From Blautia liquoris (GTDB lineage Bacteria > Bacillota > Clostridia > Lachnospirales > Lachnospiraceae), in NCBI RefSeq assembly GCF_015159595.1, contig NZ_CP063304.1:434001-498000 (forward strand): a DNA stretch of 64,000 nt, in the 5' to 3' direction. The notes beneath the pieces were generated by a model. That model searched no databases. It was given only the letters and a program-made list of their open reading frames with translations, and was not told the DNA's origin. Every line of letters begins with the position of its first letter. Within the stretch, counting starts at the first letter, position 1. Positions 17,824 through 27,727 of the stretch are shown here, one piece after another. The position numbers and the translations under genes were made by a program.

Positions 17824-18507
17824 ATGATTACATTAGATGGTGTAAGTAAGAGTTATGAGAGAGGCCAGCCGGCTATTGATAACATATCCTTACACATAGA
17901 TGAAGGGGAATTCGTTTTTGTTGTGGGAAACAGCGGTTCCGGAAAATCAACGCTAATCAAACTCTTATTAAAAGAGTTAGAACCGACTTCCGGAATCATA
18001 AAAGTAAACGGACAGACATTAAGCAAGATGAAGAGAAGAAAGATTCCCAAATACCGCCGTGGTGTGGGTGTTGTATTTCAGGATTTCCGCCTTCTAAAGG
18101 ACCGCAATGTTTATGAAAATGTAGCATTTGCGCAGAGAGTGATTGAGAAACCGGGCCGTGTGATCAGAAAAAGGGTTCCCGAAGTACTGACATTAGTAGG
18201 TCTTGCTGAGAAATACAGATCTCTGCCAAGAGAGTTATCCGGTGGCGAGCAGCAGAGAGTAGCACTTGCCAGGGCACTGGTAAATCGTCCGGATATTCTG
18301 CTTGCGGATGAGCCTACAGGAAATCTGGATCCGAAGACATCAACTGAAATTATGAAGCTGCTTGAGGAAATTAATGCACGTGGTACTACTGTACTCGTCG
18401 TCACGCATAATCGTGAAATTGTAAATGCGATGAAGAAGCGGGTGATTCGGCTGCGGAAAGGCGTCATAGTGAGCGACGAAGAAAAAGGTATCTACCATGA
18501 GGATTAG
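17824..18507 (+). CDS. ftsE: Cell division ATP-binding protein FtsE
   Basis: 227 residues, single ABC domain. Walker A GNSGSGKST (about residues 38-46), Q-loop VVFQDFRLL, signature LSGGEQQRVALARAL and Walker B ILLADEPTGNLD. FtsEX controls peptidoglycan hydrolases at the division site or in sporulation. It overlaps ftsX by 11 nt. RBS AGGAGGAA before ATG 17824. The cluster ftsE-ftsX-S41 protease matches the Bacillus ftsEX-ctpB arrangement. Confidence 0.96.
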   Translation: MITLDGVSKSYERGQPAIDNISLHIDEGEFVFVVGNSGSGKSTLIKLLLKELEPTSGIIKVNGQTLSKMKRRKIPKYRRGVGVVFQDFRLLKDRNVYENVAFAQRVIEKPGRVIRKRVPEVLTLVGLAEKYRSLPRELSGGEQQRVALARALVNRPDILLADEPTGNLDPKTSTEIMKLLEEINARGTTVLVVTHNREIVNAMKKRVIRLRKGVIVSDEEKGIYHED

Positions 18508-19408
18508 TACAATTGGTTATAGTATCAAACAAGGTGTAAAGAATATCTGGAGAAACAAGATGTTTTCGATTGCATCGATTGCAACCATGAGTGCCTGTAT
18601 CTTTTTGTTCAGTCTGTTTTTCTCTGTCCTGACAAACTTTAATTATATTATAAAAAGTGTCGAAGAGGGCGTTTCCATGGTTGTATTCTTTGAAGAGGGA
18701 ACCGATCAGGGCACAATTGACGGGATTGGAGATCAGATTGAGGCTCGCCCGGAAGTAAAAGATGTAAAGTATGTATCTGCAGATGAATCATGGAAGAGAT
18801 ATCAGGAAAGATACTTTAAGGATCATCCTGAGGCGGCAGAAGGATTCAAGAATGATAATCCTCTTGCGAATGCGTCAAGTTACGAAGTCTATGTAAATAA
18901 GGTGGAGCAGCAGAGCACACTGAAAGAGTTTATAAAAAAACTTCCCGGTGTCCGCGCGGTGAACCAGTCTGAGGAAGCCACGAAAACACTGTCTACCATT
19001 AACAAATTGGTCGGCTACGTATCTATTGTGATTATCGGAATACTATTCGCAGTATCTGTTTTTCTGATCAGCAATACCGTCTCAGTTGGAATTTCCGTGC
19101 GCAAAGAGGAAATCGGGATTATGAAACTGATCGGTGCGACGAATCTGTTTGTCAGACTTCCTTTCCTGATGGAAGGTATCTTAATCGGACTGTTGGGTTC
19201 CGCAGTCCCCCTGGCAATATGGTATTATGTGTATAATAAGGCAATTACATATATATTAAATAAATTCCATATGATTGCCGACTTTATGAATGGATTAATG
19301 CCGGTGACACAGGTTTTCCATACATTACTTCCGGTCGGACTTCTGCTCGGTATGGGTATTGGCTTATTAGGAAGTATATTTACGATTCGAAAACATTTAA
19401 AGGTTTAA
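18497..19408 (+). CDS. ftsX: Permease-like cell division protein FtsX
   Basis: 303 residues with a first membrane segment at about 22-42, an extracytoplasmic domain up to about residue 165, then three membrane segments. The conserved intracellular loop VRKEEIGIMKLIGATNLFVRLPF lies between segments 2 and 3. It transmits FtsE ATP hydrolysis to cell-wall hydrolases outside. It starts inside the ftsE end, indicating translational coupling. Confidence 0.95.
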   Translation: MRISTIGYSIKQGVKNIWRNKMFSIASIATMSACIFLFSLFFSVLTNFNYIIKSVEEGVSMVVFFEEGTDQGTIDGIGDQIEARPEVKDVKYVSADESWKRYQERYFKDHPEAAEGFKNDNPLANASSYEVYVNKVEQQSTLKEFIKKLPGVRAVNQSEEATKTLSTINKLVGYVSIVIIGILFAVSVFLISNTVSVGISVRKEEIGIMKLIGATNLFVRLPFLMEGILIGLLGSAVPLAIWYYVYNKAITYILNKFHMIADFMNGLMPVTQVFHTLLPVGLLLGMGIGLLGSIFTIRKHLKV

Positions 19409-19480
19409 TAGCTTAGAGCTGTCTCAATTCCAAAGAGTATGGTATTGAAGGCAGCTCATCGTATATATGAAGGAGTCAGG

Positions 19481-20674
19481 ATGCGCGATAATAAAAAATC
19501 AAATGACGGGCTAAAAGGTTTTATCCTTGGAATATTGACGACACTTATCGTTTTGGGTGCGCTTTTTTTAGTTCAAAACCGCGGTTATCTCATACACGGG
19601 AATATGACTCCTACACAGGCCGGCGCCAGGAAGAAAATTGCCGACATTTACTATTCGATCGACAAAAGCTATCTTGGTAAAATAGATGATGACACGCTCA
19701 CGGATTATATGTGTGCAGGTCTTGTTCAGGGTCTCGGGGATAAATATTCGACTTACTACACACAGGAACAGTATGAGAAGATTATGCAGTCCGCCGGTGG
19801 ACATTATTCCGGTGTCGGGGTTGCCATTTCCAAAAATAATAACAAAGAGATACAAATAGAATCCGTTTTTGAGAATACACCGGCTTTTAAGGCGGGGATT
19901 AAACCAGGCGATATTCTCCTCAGGGTAAATGACGAAGATGTTACAAAGTTGTCTGTAACGGAGGTTGTCAGCAGGATTTCGAAAATCAAAGAAGGGGATG
20001 TTGTTTCACTGACACTGAAAAGAGACAGTGCTTCTTATCAGACGGATGTAACGGTCGAAGAGGTAGAAGCGGTGTCAGTATCGGGAAAGATGCTGCCGGA
20101 TAATACCGGCTATATTAGGATATCAGAATTCACAGGTGTCACCTCAGATCAGTTCAAAAGCGCATATAAGAAGCTGAATGAAGCAGGAATGACAAGCTTG
20201 GTGATTGATCTCAGAAGCAATCCCGGCGGTCTGGTAACCGGTGTCTGTGATACACTGCGTCAGATTCTTCCCAAAGGGGTGATTGTTTACACAGAAGATA
20301 AGTACAAAAACCGAGAAGAGCAGAAATGTGATGGGAAAAATCCGATTGATATCCCGCTGGCAGTGCTGGTAAACAAAAGTTCTGCCAGCGCATCAGAGAT
20401 CTTTGCAGGTGCGGTGAAAGATTATGGAATTGGAACTGTTGTTGGAACTGTCACTTATGGAAAAGGTGTTGTGCAGGATACGTATCAGCTGAAAGAAGGA
20501 GGGGCTCTTAAGCTTACAGTCTCGCATTATTTTACCCCTAAGGGTAATAATATCAATGGAAAAGGAATCTCGCCGGATGTCAGCGTCGACCTTCCGGAGA
20601 ATTCATCAGAAGATGTTCAGCTGGATAAGGCGCTGGAAGTACTCAAAGGATCAGAGGAGGGAATAATAAGATGA
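19481..20674 (+). CDS. S41 family C-terminal processing peptidase (CtpA/CtpB-like)
   Basis: 397 residues from ATG 19481 (RBS GAAGGAGTCAGG; an earlier frame start at 19439 lacks one). Membrane anchor at about 10-30, PDZ domain about 100-185 (GVGVAISKNNNKEIQIESVF, AGIKPGDILLRVNDEDV), peptidase S41 core with the catalytic Ser in KSSASASEIFAGA (about residue 302) and Lys in TYGKGVVQD (about 327). CtpB-type proteases cut regulatory proteins in the sporulation signalling pathway; adjacency to ftsEX fits. It overlaps degV by 4 nt. Confidence 0.93.
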   Translation: MRDNKKSNDGLKGFILGILTTLIVLGALFLVQNRGYLIHGNMTPTQAGARKKIADIYYSIDKSYLGKIDDDTLTDYMCAGLVQGLGDKYSTYYTQEQYEKIMQSAGGHYSGVGVAISKNNNKEIQIESVFENTPAFKAGIKPGDILLRVNDEDVTKLSVTEVVSRISKIKEGDVVSLTLKRDSASYQTDVTVEEVEAVSVSGKMLPDNTGYIRISEFTGVTSDQFKSAYKKLNEAGMTSLVIDLRSNPGGLVTGVCDTLRQILPKGVIVYTEDKYKNREEQKCDGKNPIDIPLAVLVNKSSASASEIFAGAVKDYGIGTVVGTVTYGKGVVQDTYQLKEGGALKLTVSHYFTPKGNNINGKGISPDVSVDLPENSSEDVQLDKALEVLKGSEEGIIR

Positions 20675-21552
20675 AAAAAAGCAGAGAGTATGTGATCACC
20701 ACAGAAAATACATGTGATATGCCTTATAGTTTCTATGAAGAAAATGGTGTGGAGTATTCATATCTTCCCTGTACCATGGGAGATATTGTATATAATAAAG
20801 AAAATGATATTGATCCAAAAGAGTTTTACGATCGGATGAGAAACGGAACCATGCCGACTACTTCACAGGTCAATATAGAGGATGCAAAAAAATTGTGGAG
20901 ACCAATTCTTGAAAAAGGTTATGACATTCTTCATCTGTCATTTTCTTCTGGGTTAAGCGGTACATACAATAACTGCTTCCTCGCAGCGAAGGAACTGATG
21001 GAAGAGAATTCACAGTATAAGATCCTTGTTGTAGATACGCTCTGTGCTTCTATGGGACAGGGGCTTCTTTTATGGAAAGCACTGGAACAGAAACGTGAAG
21101 GAAGAAGTATCGATGAGACAGCTTCGTGGGTAGAGTATCACAAGAAAAATCTTTGCCATGTCTTCACGGTAGATGATCTGATGCATCTTCACAGAGGGGG
21201 GAGGGTATCCAAAGTAAGTGCAGTTTTAGGCACAGTAATCAATGTCAAACCGATGCTTCATGTTGACGATGAAGGACATCTTATACTGTTGAGCAAGGAG
21301 AGAGGGCGCAAAAGGGCATTACAGTCACTTGTAAGTATGATGGATGAACGTCTGGGAAGCTATCGAGATAAGAATGATGTTATTTACATCAGCCATGGAG
21401 ACTGTGAAGAGGATGCGTTATATGTAAAAAATCTGCTGCAAAAAAAATATGCATCTATAAAAAAGATAGAAATCAATACAATCGGATCCACGATCGGCGC
21501 TCATGCGGGGCCCGGCACCGTGGCAATGTTCTTTATGGGAGATCAAAGATGA
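20671..21552 (+). CDS. DegV family fatty-acid-binding protein
   Basis: 293 residues. It opens VITTENTCDMPYSFYEENGV, has LHLSFSSGLSGTYNNC and HAGPGTVAMFFMGD, all family hallmarks (the Ser/Thr and Arg/His sites that hold a fatty acid). DegV/FakB proteins present fatty acids to a FakA kinase; no fakA gene is in the window. It starts within the stop of the S41 gene (ATGA overlap) and overlaps the M18 peptidase by 4 nt, so a tight operon. Confidence 0.92.
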   Translation: MKKSREYVITTENTCDMPYSFYEENGVEYSYLPCTMGDIVYNKENDIDPKEFYDRMRNGTMPTTSQVNIEDAKKLWRPILEKGYDILHLSFSSGLSGTYNNCFLAAKELMEENSQYKILVVDTLCASMGQGLLLWKALEQKREGRSIDETASWVEYHKKNLCHVFTVDDLMHLHRGGRVSKVSAVLGTVINVKPMLHVDDEGHLILLSKERGRKRALQSLVSMMDERLGSYRDKNDVIYISHGDCEEDALYVKNLLQKKYASIKKIEINTIGSTIGAHAGPGTVAMFFMGDQR

Positions 21553-22865
21553 GCAGAGAAATAACAGATGGTTTATTAAAGTTTGTGGAAAACAGTCCAA
21601 CCAGCTTTCATGCTGTTTCAACTATGCAAAAGGAACTTGATGACTGCGGTTTTATACACATCTACGAAGAAAAATCATGGAATCTTCAAAGAGGCGAAAA
21701 GTATTATGTGACGCGTAACGGATCATCGCTGATTGCCTTTGTGATTCCTGAGAATATGATAACAAGTTTTCAGATCATGGCCAGTCACAGCGACTCACCG
21801 ACTTTCAAGCTGAAATCAAATCCCGAGATTGATGTAGAGGATCATTTCGTGAAATTAAACGTTGAAAAGTATGGCGGGATGATGATGGCACCATGGTTTG
21901 ATCGCCCTCTCTCACTGGCAGGAAGACTGCTTGCTGTAGATGATAAAGGCCAGATTACCCCGCACCTTATCAAGATAGACCGCGATCTGGTGCTGATTCC
22001 GAATCTTGCGGTCCATATGAACAGAAAAGCCAACGATGGTTATAGTTATAATCCTCAGATTGATATGCTTCCGCTATTCGGAGGGGCGGACAGTAAAGGC
22101 ACGCTGATGAACATCTTAAGCAAAGAAGCCGGTGTAAAACCCGATCAGGTTCTCGACATGGATGTCTATCTGTATAACAGGATGAAAGGGAGCATATGGG
22201 GTGGAAAAGAAGAGTTTGTTTCGAGCTCCAGACTTGACGACCTCCAGTGCGTATACTCTTCACTGAAGGCTTTTAAATCGAGCAAAAATAAAAATCATGT
22301 GATTGTTCATTGCGTTCTGGATAATGAGGAGGTAGGGAGCCTGACGCGTCAGGGAGCTGCATCTACGTTCTTGAAAGACACTTTGGAACGAATCGCAATT
22401 TCAATGAATTTATCGAAAGAAGAGTATCTGCGTGCGCAGGCTTGCGGATTCATGCTTTCTGCGGACAACGCTCATAGCGTACATCCCAGCCATCAGGATA
22501 AGACGGATCAGAGCAATCGGCCATATATCAATGGTGGTGTTGTATTAAAATATAATGCTAATCAGCATTATACGACAGATGCGTTCAGTGCCGCTGTGGT
22601 TAAAAGTATCTGTGCTCAGGCCAATGTTCCCATTCAGACGTTTGTGAACCGCTCTGATATACCAGGGGGCTCCACGCTGGGTAATATCTCAAACGGACAA
22701 TTTTCCATACATACGGCGGACATCGGACTTGCTCAGCTGGCCATGCACTCTCCCTATGAGACGGCCGGCGTGTGTGATACCGAATATCTGGTCAGGATGG
22801 CAAGTGCATTTTACGATTCGGATATTCAGATAAAGAAAGATGGTTCCTGTAAGATCGTGTTTTAG
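21549..22865 (+). CDS. M18 family aminopeptidase
   Basis: 438 residues. Zinc-site segments MASHSDSPTFKLK (about residue 77), SSRLDDLQCVYSS, VIVHCVLDNEEVGSLTRQGA and GGSTLGNISN are those of M18 (aspartyl aminopeptidase-like) enzymes. Intact and of normal length. It releases N-terminal residues from peptides in the cytosol, which would fit with peptide uptake. Last gene of the ftsE-to-M18 run; a terminator follows. Confidence 0.93.
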   Translation: MSREITDGLLKFVENSPTSFHAVSTMQKELDDCGFIHIYEEKSWNLQRGEKYYVTRNGSSLIAFVIPENMITSFQIMASHSDSPTFKLKSNPEIDVEDHFVKLNVEKYGGMMMAPWFDRPLSLAGRLLAVDDKGQITPHLIKIDRDLVLIPNLAVHMNRKANDGYSYNPQIDMLPLFGGADSKGTLMNILSKEAGVKPDQVLDMDVYLYNRMKGSIWGGKEEFVSSSRLDDLQCVYSSLKAFKSSKNKNHVIVHCVLDNEEVGSLTRQGAASTFLKDTLERIAISMNLSKEEYLRAQACGFMLSADNAHSVHPSHQDKTDQSNRPYINGGVVLKYNANQHYTTDAFSAAVVKSICAQANVPIQTFVNRSDIPGGSTLGNISNGQFSIHTADIGLAQLAMHSPYETAGVCDTEYLVRMASAFYDSDIQIKKDGSCKIVF

Positions 22866-22869
22866 GCAA

Positions 22870-22914
22870 CAAAAAGCCGCTGCACCAGATATTTGAGTGC
22901 GGCGGCCTTTTGTA
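22870..22914. terminator. Bidirectional terminator between converging genes
   Basis: AAAAGCCGCTGCAC pairs with GTGCGGCGGCCTTTT with one bulged base. A- and T-runs on either side allow it to work for the M18 gene on plus and the DeoR-like gene on minus. Confidence 0.8.
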
Positions 22915-22935
22915 GTTCAAATCAATAAATTTTGT

Positions 22936-24300
22936 TTAGCTGATCAGAAGATCGATATTGTTTATATCACATTGTTCCTGATATTCCTTGGGAAGAATAT
23001 GATCTGTAATGACCGATTGTATCTGATCCAACTTTGCATAAGTCATCAGGGAAACCTTCCCAAATTTCGAGTGGTCGGCCAAAAGGTAATTTTCCTGACT
23101 GTTTTCAATTACTGCTTTTTTGATTATATATTCTTCGGCAGAAGCTATTGTAAGACCATTTTTCACAGAGATGCCTGAGCATGACAGAAAAGCTTTTCCA
23201 ATGTTGTACCTCTTGAAGTATTCCAGACAATCGGTACCGACCAAAGAGAGTGTATCGGTCTTCAGTTTTCCGGGGAGAGATATTACATTAAGGTTTGAAT
23301 ATTCGGTTGCCCTTGCAGTTACACGCAAGCTGTTAGTGATGATTGTAACATTCTTATCAGAGATATAGTCAATCATGTTACGACAGGTTGTGCCGGAATC
23401 GATATAGATGATATCGCCATCTTCCACAAGCTGAGCCGCCTGACGACACAAAAGATCCTTTTCACGTGCCAGGGCGACTGTTTTTTCACGGCAGGAAATA
23501 GTTTCTTTTGGTCTGCTGCTTATGCCGGAGGTGTTATTAACATTCGGCTTTTCCATGATATCACCATAGTTCAAAGAAGGTATCTCCATATTCTCAGGTA
23601 TAGTTACAGATTTTGCTTTACTCATATTTATGTCTTCTGGCATATTGTCCTCATTCTTAATGTAGAAGTTTCTGTCGATTTCTTTTTCCAGTGCCTCCTG
23701 AATTGTGTTCGCCAGAGTTTCGTCGTCTGAAATGATCTCTGAAGAATCAGATGCCGGACGCTGATCTTTGTGTTCAGTTGATTCCAGAAATTCGGAAGTG
23801 TCAGAATCTGCGTTCTTAAAGGACTTACTGTTGGCGAATTCCAGTAGATTTTGCGCCCTGATTTTCTTCATATCGTCTTCTTCATCGTTTTTCAAAATTC
23901 CGGACAGGATATACAATACAACCAGAGCAGAAAATAATAAGCATAAGATAATTCTTCCCTCAAAAGAATGTGCTGCTATGGATATGTAGCCGATCAGAGG
24001 AACCGTGATATATACCTTCTCTGCAGTTTCCTTGGCTTTGAACAAACCTTCTTTTCCTGTAAATTTGGATACGTGAACAGAAGTGTCAGAAAAGTCGAGT
24101 AGCTGATCTCCCTCATCCAGGCGATTTGTGTTTACAGGATGACTGTAAACAACAGTACCAATCCCCAAATTGGTATCTGTTATGTTGTGGTCAATAATTA
24201 CAGTTGTAACCCCCGCAGATGGCGGAATTATCAGAGCCAGTGCAGACAGTAGGAAACAAATGATAAGTAAATTGATAATTAGTCGTAAATGTTTAGTCAC
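22936..24300 (-). CDS. Membrane protein: SipW-like extracytoplasmic domain fused to a DeoR-type C-terminal sensor, no HTH
   Basis: 454 residues, GTG start at 24300 after AAAGGAGAAAGG on the minus strand. Membrane segment 1 at about 7-27; an extracytoplasmic part about 30-113 with strands like those of SipW/S26B signal peptidases (LGIGTVVYSHPVN, RLDEGDQLLDFSD, ITVPLIGYISIAAHSFEG) but no catalytic Ser in a GSM motif and no Lys; segment 2 about 116-136; a charged linker to about 270; then a complete DeoR sensor domain (REKTVALAREKDLLCRQAAQ, IYIDSGTTC, TIITNSLRV, LLADHSKFGK, VITDHILP). No helix-turn-helix is present anywhere. The DeoR domain normally binds phosphosugars; here it would lie in the cytosol tethered to the membrane. 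Function unknown. The only minus-strand gene in this 20-kb region. Confidence 0.75.
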   Translation of the reverse strand: MTKHLRLIINLLIICFLLSALALIIPPSAGVTTVIIDHNITDTNLGIGTVVYSHPVNTNRLDEGDQLLDFSDTSVHVSKFTGKEGLFKAKETAEKVYITVPLIGYISIAAHSFEGRIILCLLFSALVVLYILSGILKNDEEDDMKKIRAQNLLEFANSKSFKNADSDTSEFLESTEHKDQRPASDSSEIISDDETLANTIQEALEKEIDRNFYIKNEDNMPEDINMSKAKSVTIPENMEIPSLNYGDIMEKPNVNNTSGISSRPKETISCREKTVALAREKDLLCRQAAQLVEDGDIIYIDSGTTCRNMIDYISDKNVTIITNSLRVTARATEYSNLNVISLPGKLKTDTLSLVGTDCLEYFKRYNIGKAFLSCSGISVKNGLTIASAEEYIIKKAVIENSQENYLLADHSKFGKVSLMTYAKLDQIQSVITDHILPKEYQEQCDINNIDLLIS

Positions 24301-24335
24301 TTTGCCTTTCTCCTTTGTTTTTGTCAGTGCCTTTT

Positions 24336-24364
24336 ATTATAACTTGAGTTGAAAAAATATGCAA
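24336..24364 (-). promoter_or_regulatory. Sigma-A promoter for the DeoR-like membrane gene
   Basis: On the minus strand TTGCAT (24364-24359), 17-nt spacer, TATAAT (24341-24336), about 35 nt before the GTG start. Confidence 0.8.
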
Positions 24365-24478
24365 GACTTTTCTAATACGTATTATATGTGAATTGGGAGT
24401 GGATGACTATACTTATCTGGTTAAGCATGATAAAATATGTAAGATTATATATAATTCTCGGGCAGGAGGAAAGAGTAG

Positions 24479-26461
24479 ATGGATCATTTTGAATTACATT
24501 CCAAATATCAGCCTACCGGTGATCAGCCGGAAGCGATTGCCAGACTGGTCAAGGGATTTAAAGAAGGAAATCAGGCAGAGACGTTACTCGGGGTAACCGG
24601 GTCAGGCAAAACTTTCACGATGGCTAATGTGATAAAGCAGATGAATAAGCCTACACTGGTCATTGCACATAATAAAACCCTTGCGGCGCAGCTTTATGGA
24701 GAATTTAAAGAATTTTTTCCTGAAAATGCGGTAGAATATTTTGTGTCTTATTATGATTATTATCAGCCGGAGGCGTACGTTCCGTCTTCGGATACGTATA
24801 TAGCAAAAGATTCAGCAATCAATGATGAGATTGATAAACTTCGTTTGTCAGCTACCTCTTCGTTAAGTGAAAGAAAGGATGTCATCATCGTTTCCAGTGT
24901 ATCTTGTATCTATGGAATCGGAAGTCCTTCCGATTATATGAATATGACGATATCTTTAAGGCCCGGAATGGAAAAAGACCGGGATGAGGTGATTAAAGAG
25001 CTGATCAATATACAGTATGACAGAAACGACATGGATTTTCACAGAGGAACCTTTCGCGTGCGCGGAGATGTTCTTGAGATATTCCCGGCTGAGGAAAGTG
25101 AGCTTGCGGTCCGCGTCGAGTTCTTCGGGGATGAGATTGACCGAATTACTCAGATTGATACCCTGACAGGAGAAATTAAGTCTGAATTGAAACATATTGC
25201 AATCTTTCCGGCATCTCATTATGTCGTTCCCTTGGAAAAAATCCGCGAAGCAACCGTTGAGATTGAGGCGGAGCTTGAGGAAAGAATCAGATATTTTAAG
25301 AGTGAGGACAAGCTTTTAGAGGCACAGAGAATTGAAGAGAGAACGAATTTCGATATCGAGATGTTAAGGGAGACCGGGATCTGTGCCGGAATCGAGAATT
25401 ATTCCCGACATCTGACAGGCTTAAAACCAGGACAGCCGCCCTTTACGCTGATTGACTATTTCCCGGATGATTTTCTGATTATGATTGATGAGTCACACAA
25501 GACGATTCCACAGATTCGCGGTATGTATGCAGGTGATCAGTCCCGCAAGGGAACACTGGTGGATTATGGCTTCCGTCTTCCCTCTGCAAAGGACAATCGT
25601 CCCTTGAATTTTGAGGAGTTCGAAAGTAAGATTGATCAGATTATGTTTGTCTCGGCGACACCAGGAGAATATGAAGGGGATCATGAACTTCTGCGTGCTG
25701 ACCAGATCATACGACCGACCGGACTGCTGGATCCGAGAGTTGAAGTAAGGCCGGTACAAGGCCAGATTGATGATCTGATCAGTGAAGTTAATAAAGAGGT
25801 GAAAAAACATAACAAAGTATTAATTACGACGCTTACCAAACGAATGGCAGAGGATCTCACGGATTACATGAAGGAGAATGGCATCCGTGTACGCTATCTG
25901 CACTCAGACATTGATACGCTGGAGAGGACGAAGATCATCCGTGATATGCGTCTGAATGTATTCGATGTGCTGGTGGGAATCAACCTTTTACGAGAAGGAC
26001 TTGATATCCCTGAAATTACTCTTGTTGCAATATTAGATGCAGATAAAGAAGGATTTCTGCGCTCAGAGACTTCCCTGATTCAAACCATAGGAAGAGCTGC
26101 CAGAAACTCGCAGGGTCATGTGATTATGTATGCAGATATGATGACCGACTCTATGAGACAGGCTATCGATGAAACAAAAAGGCGGCGCATGCTTCAGCAA
26201 AAGTATAATGAAGAACATGGAATTACACCTAAGACGATTGAAAAAGGTGTGCGTGATTTGATCAGTATCTCACAGGATGTGGCAAAAACGGAAGATCAGA
26301 TGGAAAAAGATCCTGAATCTATGAGTAAGGATGAACTCGAGAAATTGATTAAAAAAGTAAAAAAGGAGATGAAGGCAGCAGCGGCGGAACTGAACTTCGA
26401 GGCCGCTGCCGGGCTTCGCGATCAGATGATTCAACTAAAGAAATATCTCGAGGAATTTTGA
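24479..26461 (+). CDS. uvrB: Excinuclease ABC subunit B
   Basis: 660 residues. Walker [11 protein letters not shown] (about residues 38-47), the damage-probing beta-hairpin [24 protein letters not shown], and the C-terminal UVR motif ([20 protein letters not shown]) that binds UvrC. It acts in nucleotide excision repair with UvrA and UvrC. RBS CAGGAGGAAAG before ATG 24479. uvrA, which often follows, is absent here; hrcA comes next. No clear LexA box was seen upstream. Confidence 0.97.
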   Translation: MDHFELHSKYQPTGDQPEAIARLVKGFKEGNQAETLLGVTGSGKTFTMANVIKQMNKPTLVIAHNKTLAAQLYGEFKEFFPENAVEYFVSYYDYYQPEAYVPSSDTYIAKDSAINDEIDKLRLSATSSLSERKDVIIVSSVSCIYGIGSPSDYMNMTISLRPGMEKDRDEVIKELINIQYDRNDMDFHRGTFRVRGDVLEIFPAEESELAVRVEFFGDEIDRITQIDTLTGEIKSELKHIAIFPASHYVVPLEKIREATVEIEAELEERIRYFKSEDKLLEAQRIEERTNFDIEMLRETGICAGIENYSRHLTGLKPGQPPFTLIDYFPDDFLIMIDESHKTIPQIRGMYAGDQSRKGTLVDYGFRLPSAKDNRPLNFEEFESKIDQIMFVSATPGEYEGDHELLRADQIIRPTGLLDPRVEVRPVQGQIDDLISEVNKEVKKHNKVLITTLTKRMAEDLTDYMKENGIRVRYLHSDIDTLERTKIIRDMRLNVFDVLVGINLLREGLDIPEITLVAILDADKEGFLRSETSLIQTIGRAARNSQGHVIMYADMMTDSMRQAIDETKRRRMLQQKYNEEHGITPKTIEKGVRDLISISQDVAKTEDQMEKDPESMSKDELEKLIKKVKKEMKAAAAELNFEAAAGLRDQMIQLKKYLEEF

Positions 26462-26489
26462 CTTTTTTAAATAAAAACCAATAAAGGTG

Positions 26490-26518
26490 TTGACAAAATC
26501 AAAAGTCAGTACTATAGT
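26490..26518 (+). promoter_or_regulatory. Sigma-A promoter of the hrcA operon
   Basis: TTGACA (26490-26495), 17-bp spacer, TATAGT (26513-26518), just upstream of CIRCE. Confidence 0.88.
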
Positions 26519-26531
26519 AAGAACATAGATG

Positions 26532-26558
26532 TTAGCACTCCACAACATCGAGTGCTAA
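26532..26558 (+). promoter_or_regulatory. CIRCE operator (HrcA binding site)
   Basis: TTAGCACTC, 9-bp spacer, GAGTGCTAA: a perfect match to the CIRCE consensus, right after the promoter. It gives HrcA-mediated heat-shock control of hrcA-grpE-dnaK-dnaJ. Confidence 0.97.
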
Positions 26559-26645
26559 CAAACCTGATAGGAGTGCAACAGCGAAACGACGTAATGTGCC
26601 AGGCATTCTGCAGGTATCAAAATCATAAGAAGGGAGCTTGGAACA

Positions 26646-27710
26646 TTGGATTTGGATGAAAGGAAACAAAAGATTTTAAATGCGATTATCCAGACTTACC
26701 TGGACACAGGCGAACCGGTTGGATCCAGAACCATTTCCAAATATACAGACTTGAATCTGAGCTCTGCTACGATAAGGAATGAGATGTCGGATCTGGAGGA
26801 GATGGGTTACATTATGCAGCCCCATACTTCAGCCGGCCGAATTCCATCAGATAAAGGTTATCGACTATATGTCAATCAACTTATGAGGGAAAAGAACCAG
26901 GAAGTTGAAGATATCCAGCAGCTTGCGATCAAGAGAACTGACAGGCTGGAGAAGGTTCTTCAGCAGGTGGTGAGGGTTCTGGCAATGAATACAAACTATG
27001 CTACAATGATCACCGGACCTCAGATCCATAAAACCAGGCTGAAATTCATTCAGCTGTCCAAGGTCAGCGAAGAGCAGATATTAGCTGTGATTGTTGCCGA
27101 GGGAAATATGGTTAAGAATCGGATGATTCCACTGGAAGAGCCGATCAATGACGAGCAGATATTGAAATTGAATCTGATGCTGAATACACAATTAAACGGC
27201 CTGACTATGGACCAGATCAATCTCGGCATGATAACCAAATTGAAAGAAGAAGCCGGCATTCACAGCAGTGTGATTAATAATGTGCTGGATGCGGTGGCTG
27301 CTGCAATTGCTGTAGATGCTGATGATGTTCCTGTGTATACCAGTGGTACTACAAACTTTTTGAAATATCCGGAACTTGTTACAGACAGTGAGAAAGCCAG
27401 TCAGCTTCTGGGCACTTTCGAAGAAAAAGAAGTGCTGATAGATATGCTCAAAAATGTAGAAAACAGCAGTGGTGAAGATGACGAGAACAGCACAGGCATC
27501 CAGATTTATATAGGGAATGAGTCCCCGGTTCAGACGATGAAAGACTGCTCCGTTGTCACTACTACCTATGAATTAGGGGATGGAATGACGGGCACAATAG
27601 GAATTGTGGGTCCCAAACGTATGGATTACGAAAATGTGGTGGATAACCTGAAGACTTTGAAGAGTCAGCTGGATGGGATATTCAAAAAACAAAAAAAACC
27701 GGATACTTAA
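26646..27710 (+). CDS. hrcA: Heat-inducible transcription repressor HrcA
   Basis: 354 residues, TTG start at 26646 after AAGAAGGGAGC. The N-terminal winged helix (LDERKQKILNAIIQTYLDTG, SSATIRNEMSDLEEMGYI, PHTSAGRIPSDKGYR) is the family hallmark. It binds CIRCE and needs GroEL for activity; both a CIRCE site upstream and another before groS are found in this window. First gene of the operon hrcA-grpE-dnaK-dnaJ. Confidence 0.96.
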   Translation: MDLDERKQKILNAIIQTYLDTGEPVGSRTISKYTDLNLSSATIRNEMSDLEEMGYIMQPHTSAGRIPSDKGYRLYVNQLMREKNQEVEDIQQLAIKRTDRLEKVLQQVVRVLAMNTNYATMITGPQIHKTRLKFIQLSKVSEEQILAVIVAEGNMVKNRMIPLEEPINDEQILKLNLMLNTQLNGLTMDQINLGMITKLKEEAGIHSSVINNVLDAVAAAIAVDADDVPVYTSGTTNFLKYPELVTDSEKASQLLGTFEEKEVLIDMLKNVENSSGEDDENSTGIQIYIGNESPVQTMKDCSVVTTTYELGDGMTGTIGIVGPKRMDYENVVDNLKTLKSQLDGIFKKQKKPDT

Positions 27711-27727
27711 AAGGCGGTGGATAATAA

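Noticed and set aside
26580-26622. Further remnant of the dispersed repeat after the hrcA CIRCE
   Set aside because: Only GCAGGTATCA agrees with the shrunken copy at 52423-52466; too short to support.
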